A stretch of DNA of 64,000 bases from Citrifermentans bemidjiense Bem (GTDB taxonomy: Bacteria; Desulfobacterota; Desulfuromonadia; Geobacterales; Geobacteraceae). The notes beneath the pieces are model-generated. The model worked only from the letters and a program-made list of their open reading frames with translations. It was not told the origin of the DNA and did not search any database. Made by a program: the position numbers and the translations under genes. The stretch is from contig NC_011146.1 in the NCBI RefSeq assembly GCF_000020725.1, positions 4,406,001-4,470,000 on the forward strand, in the 5' to 3' direction. Below, in pieces: positions 62,885 through 64,000 of this stretch (the first letter of the stretch is position 1; each line of letters opens with the position of its first letter).

Positions 62885-63574
62885 ATGGTTCATCCGTATC
62901 TATTCCTCAATTTTTTCCGCGAGTTGCTTCATCCCCTCGGTTTCTCCGAGGCTGGAGCCGACGCCGTCGTTTATACCTGGCTGATCATGATCGGCTTGGT
63001 GGTCCTCTCCATCGCAGCCACCAAGCGGCTGCAGGCCGTTCCGTCCGGTCTCCAGAACTTCATGGAAGTCATCGTCGGGGGCATTGAGAACATGCTGGTG
63101 GAAACCATGGGCGAGCACGGCAAGCCGTTCTTCCCGCTGGTCGCAACCCTGGCGCTCTTCATCCTGGTGTCGAACCTGATCGGCCTGGTCCCCGGCTTCT
63201 TCCCGCCGACCGCCAACATCAACACCACTGCTGCCTGCGCGGTCGTCGTGTTCGTCACCACCCACATCGTCGGTGTCAAGCACCACGGCGCCGGCTACAT
63301 CAAGCATTTCCTGGGCCCCATCGCCTGGCTCGCGCCGATGATGTTCTTCATCGAGGTGATCGGTCACCTGAGCCGCGTGATCTCCCTGACGCTGCGTCTC
63401 TTCGGTAACATGAACGGCCACGAGCTGGTCCTGATCATCTTCTTCGGCCTGGCTCCGTTCATAGTGCCCCTGCCGATGATGCTAATGGGCGTCCTGGTCT
63501 CCTTCATCCAGGCCTTCGTGTTCATGCTGCTGGCGATGATCTACATCCAGGGCTCGCTGGAGCACGCGCACTAA
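62885..63574 (+). CDS. atpB: ATP synthase F0 subunit a
   Basis: 229 residues, five to six helices. The essential arginine lies in [17 protein letters not shown]; a late helix ends [25 protein letters not shown]. Forms the ion half-channels against the c-ring. AAAGGAGG precedes the ATG. Confidence 0.97.
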   Translation: MVHPYLFLNFFRELLHPLGFSEAGADAVVYTWLIMIGLVVLSIAATKRLQAVPSGLQNFMEVIVGGIENMLVETMGEHGKPFFPLVATLALFILVSNLIGLVPGFFPPTANINTTAACAVVVFVTTHIVGVKHHGAGYIKHFLGPIAWLAPMMFFIEVIGHLSRVISLTLRLFGNMNGHELVLIIFFGLAPFIVPLPMMLMGVLVSFIQAFVFMLLAMIYIQGSLEHAH

Positions 63575-63591
63575 GAGGCAGATAAAGATAA

Positions 63592-63657
63592 AGATTGAGA
63601 TTAAGAACACCCTCGATCTTTGTCCGGTTTCCTCAATCTTAGTCTTAATCTCAATCT
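63592..63657. promoter_or_regulatory. Long inverted repeat between atpB and atpE
   Basis: AGATTGAGATTAAGA (63592-63606) and TCTTAATCTCAATCT (63643-63657): 15-bp perfect arms around 36 bases that contain another CTCAATCTT. It would form a stable mRNA hairpin 52 bases before atpE. Confidence 0.7.
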
Positions 63658-63709
63658 GATTTTTAATTCCTATACTGTTTAGGAAAAATACGCAGCAAAG
63701 GAGAAACAA

Positions 63710-63985
63710 ATGGAATTCTTTACTATGTGTGTACTCGCAGCAGGCATCGGCATGGCTCTCGGCACCCTCGGCACCGGCATCGGTCAGGGTCTCGCAGTTA
63801 AGAGCGCAGTTGAAGGCACCTCCCGTAACCCCGGTGCATCCGGCAAGATCCTCACCACCATGATGATCGGTCTGGCGATGATCGAGTCCCTCGCTATCTA
63901 CGCCCTGGTTGTCTGCCTCATCATCCTCTTCGCTAACCCCTACAAGGACATCGCCCTCGAACTGGCGAAATCCGTAGCGAAGTAA
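63710..63985 (+). CDS. atpE: ATP synthase F0 subunit c
   Basis: 91 residues, two helices joined by the RNPGASGK polar loop. First helix GLGTGIGQG-type repeat (GTLGTGIGQGLAV). The ion-binding glutamate is Glu59 (MIESLAIYA). Gln26, Glu59, Ser60 and Tyr64 match positions used for Na+ binding in Ilyobacter-type c-rings, but the following Thr is Leu61. AAAGGAG precedes the ATG. The downstream F-type genes lie beyond the window. Confidence 0.97.
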   Translation: MEFFTMCVLAAGIGMALGTLGTGIGQGLAVKSAVEGTSRNPGASGKILTTMMIGLAMIESLAIYALVVCLIILFANPYKDIALELAKSVAK

Positions 63986-64000
63986 TTTCTTCTTCGAAGA

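Overview
The window is GC-rich bacterial chromosome (most genes about 60% G+C) from the Geobacteraceae, most likely the Geobacter/Geomonas/Citrifermentans group. This placement is inferred from gene content, not from a search. The pointers are a eukaryotic-type citrate synthase, a succinyl-CoA:acetate-type CoA-transferase, a complete 14-gene nuo operon, a protoglobin sensor resembling one known from G. sulfurreducens, a Csp3-like copper store, a PEP-CTERM protein and several chemoreceptors. No rRNA, tRNA, CRISPR array, prophage or intact insertion sequence was seen.

Layout. 1-7.2 kb: carbonic anhydrase, bacteriohemerythrin, a PEBP-family protein, an uncharacterised acidic protein, a Cys-rich copper-storage-like protein, and a DUF362/polyferredoxin pair behind a strong promoter. 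7.2-13.6 kb: a transmembrane chemoreceptor, an iron-containing alcohol dehydrogenase overlapping a PAS/PAS hybrid histidine kinase, and a methyltransferase. 13.6-19.6 kb: an eight-gene minus-strand operon joining a [NiFe] hydrogenase (small and large subunits, 2[4Fe-4S] ferredoxin, maturation protease) to CheW, a soluble atypical chemoreceptor and two related three-cysteine proteins. This is the most striking locus. 20-31 kb: Tsx-like porin, PEP-CTERM protein, globin-coupled sensor, MarR/Bcr-type efflux pair with visible operators, CDF metal exporter, TetR regulator divergent from a CoA-transferase with operator and promoter, thioesterase and DUF3108 protein. 31-38.6 kb: quinol nitric oxide reductase, ldcA-spmA-spmB, citrate synthase, a knottin-like lipoprotein and a TrhA/hemolysin III protein.

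38.7-43.7 kb is a stretch of poorly known genes: a two-gene unit with an 809-residue protein, a sterol-desaturase-like protein, a J-domain protein and a small membrane protein. It ends in a gene-free region carrying an 11-unit, 21-bp-phased tandem array. 43.7-59 kb is nuoA-N on the minus strand. It is interrupted by three palindromic intergenic elements, one of them a REP-like doublet. hemL diverges from nuo. An MshEN-GAF protein follows, then the start of the F0 ATP synthase operon (atpZ, atpI, atpB, atpE), and the window ends just after atpE.

The genes fit an anaerobic, acetate-oxidising respirer. CoA-transferase and citrate synthase feed acetate into the TCA cycle. Nuo and the ATP synthase couple NADH oxidation to ATP. 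Hydrogenase, chemoreceptors, globin sensor, hemerythrin and NO reductase suggest sensing of and response to H2, O2 and NO. All start sites, promoters, operators and terminators were assigned by eye.
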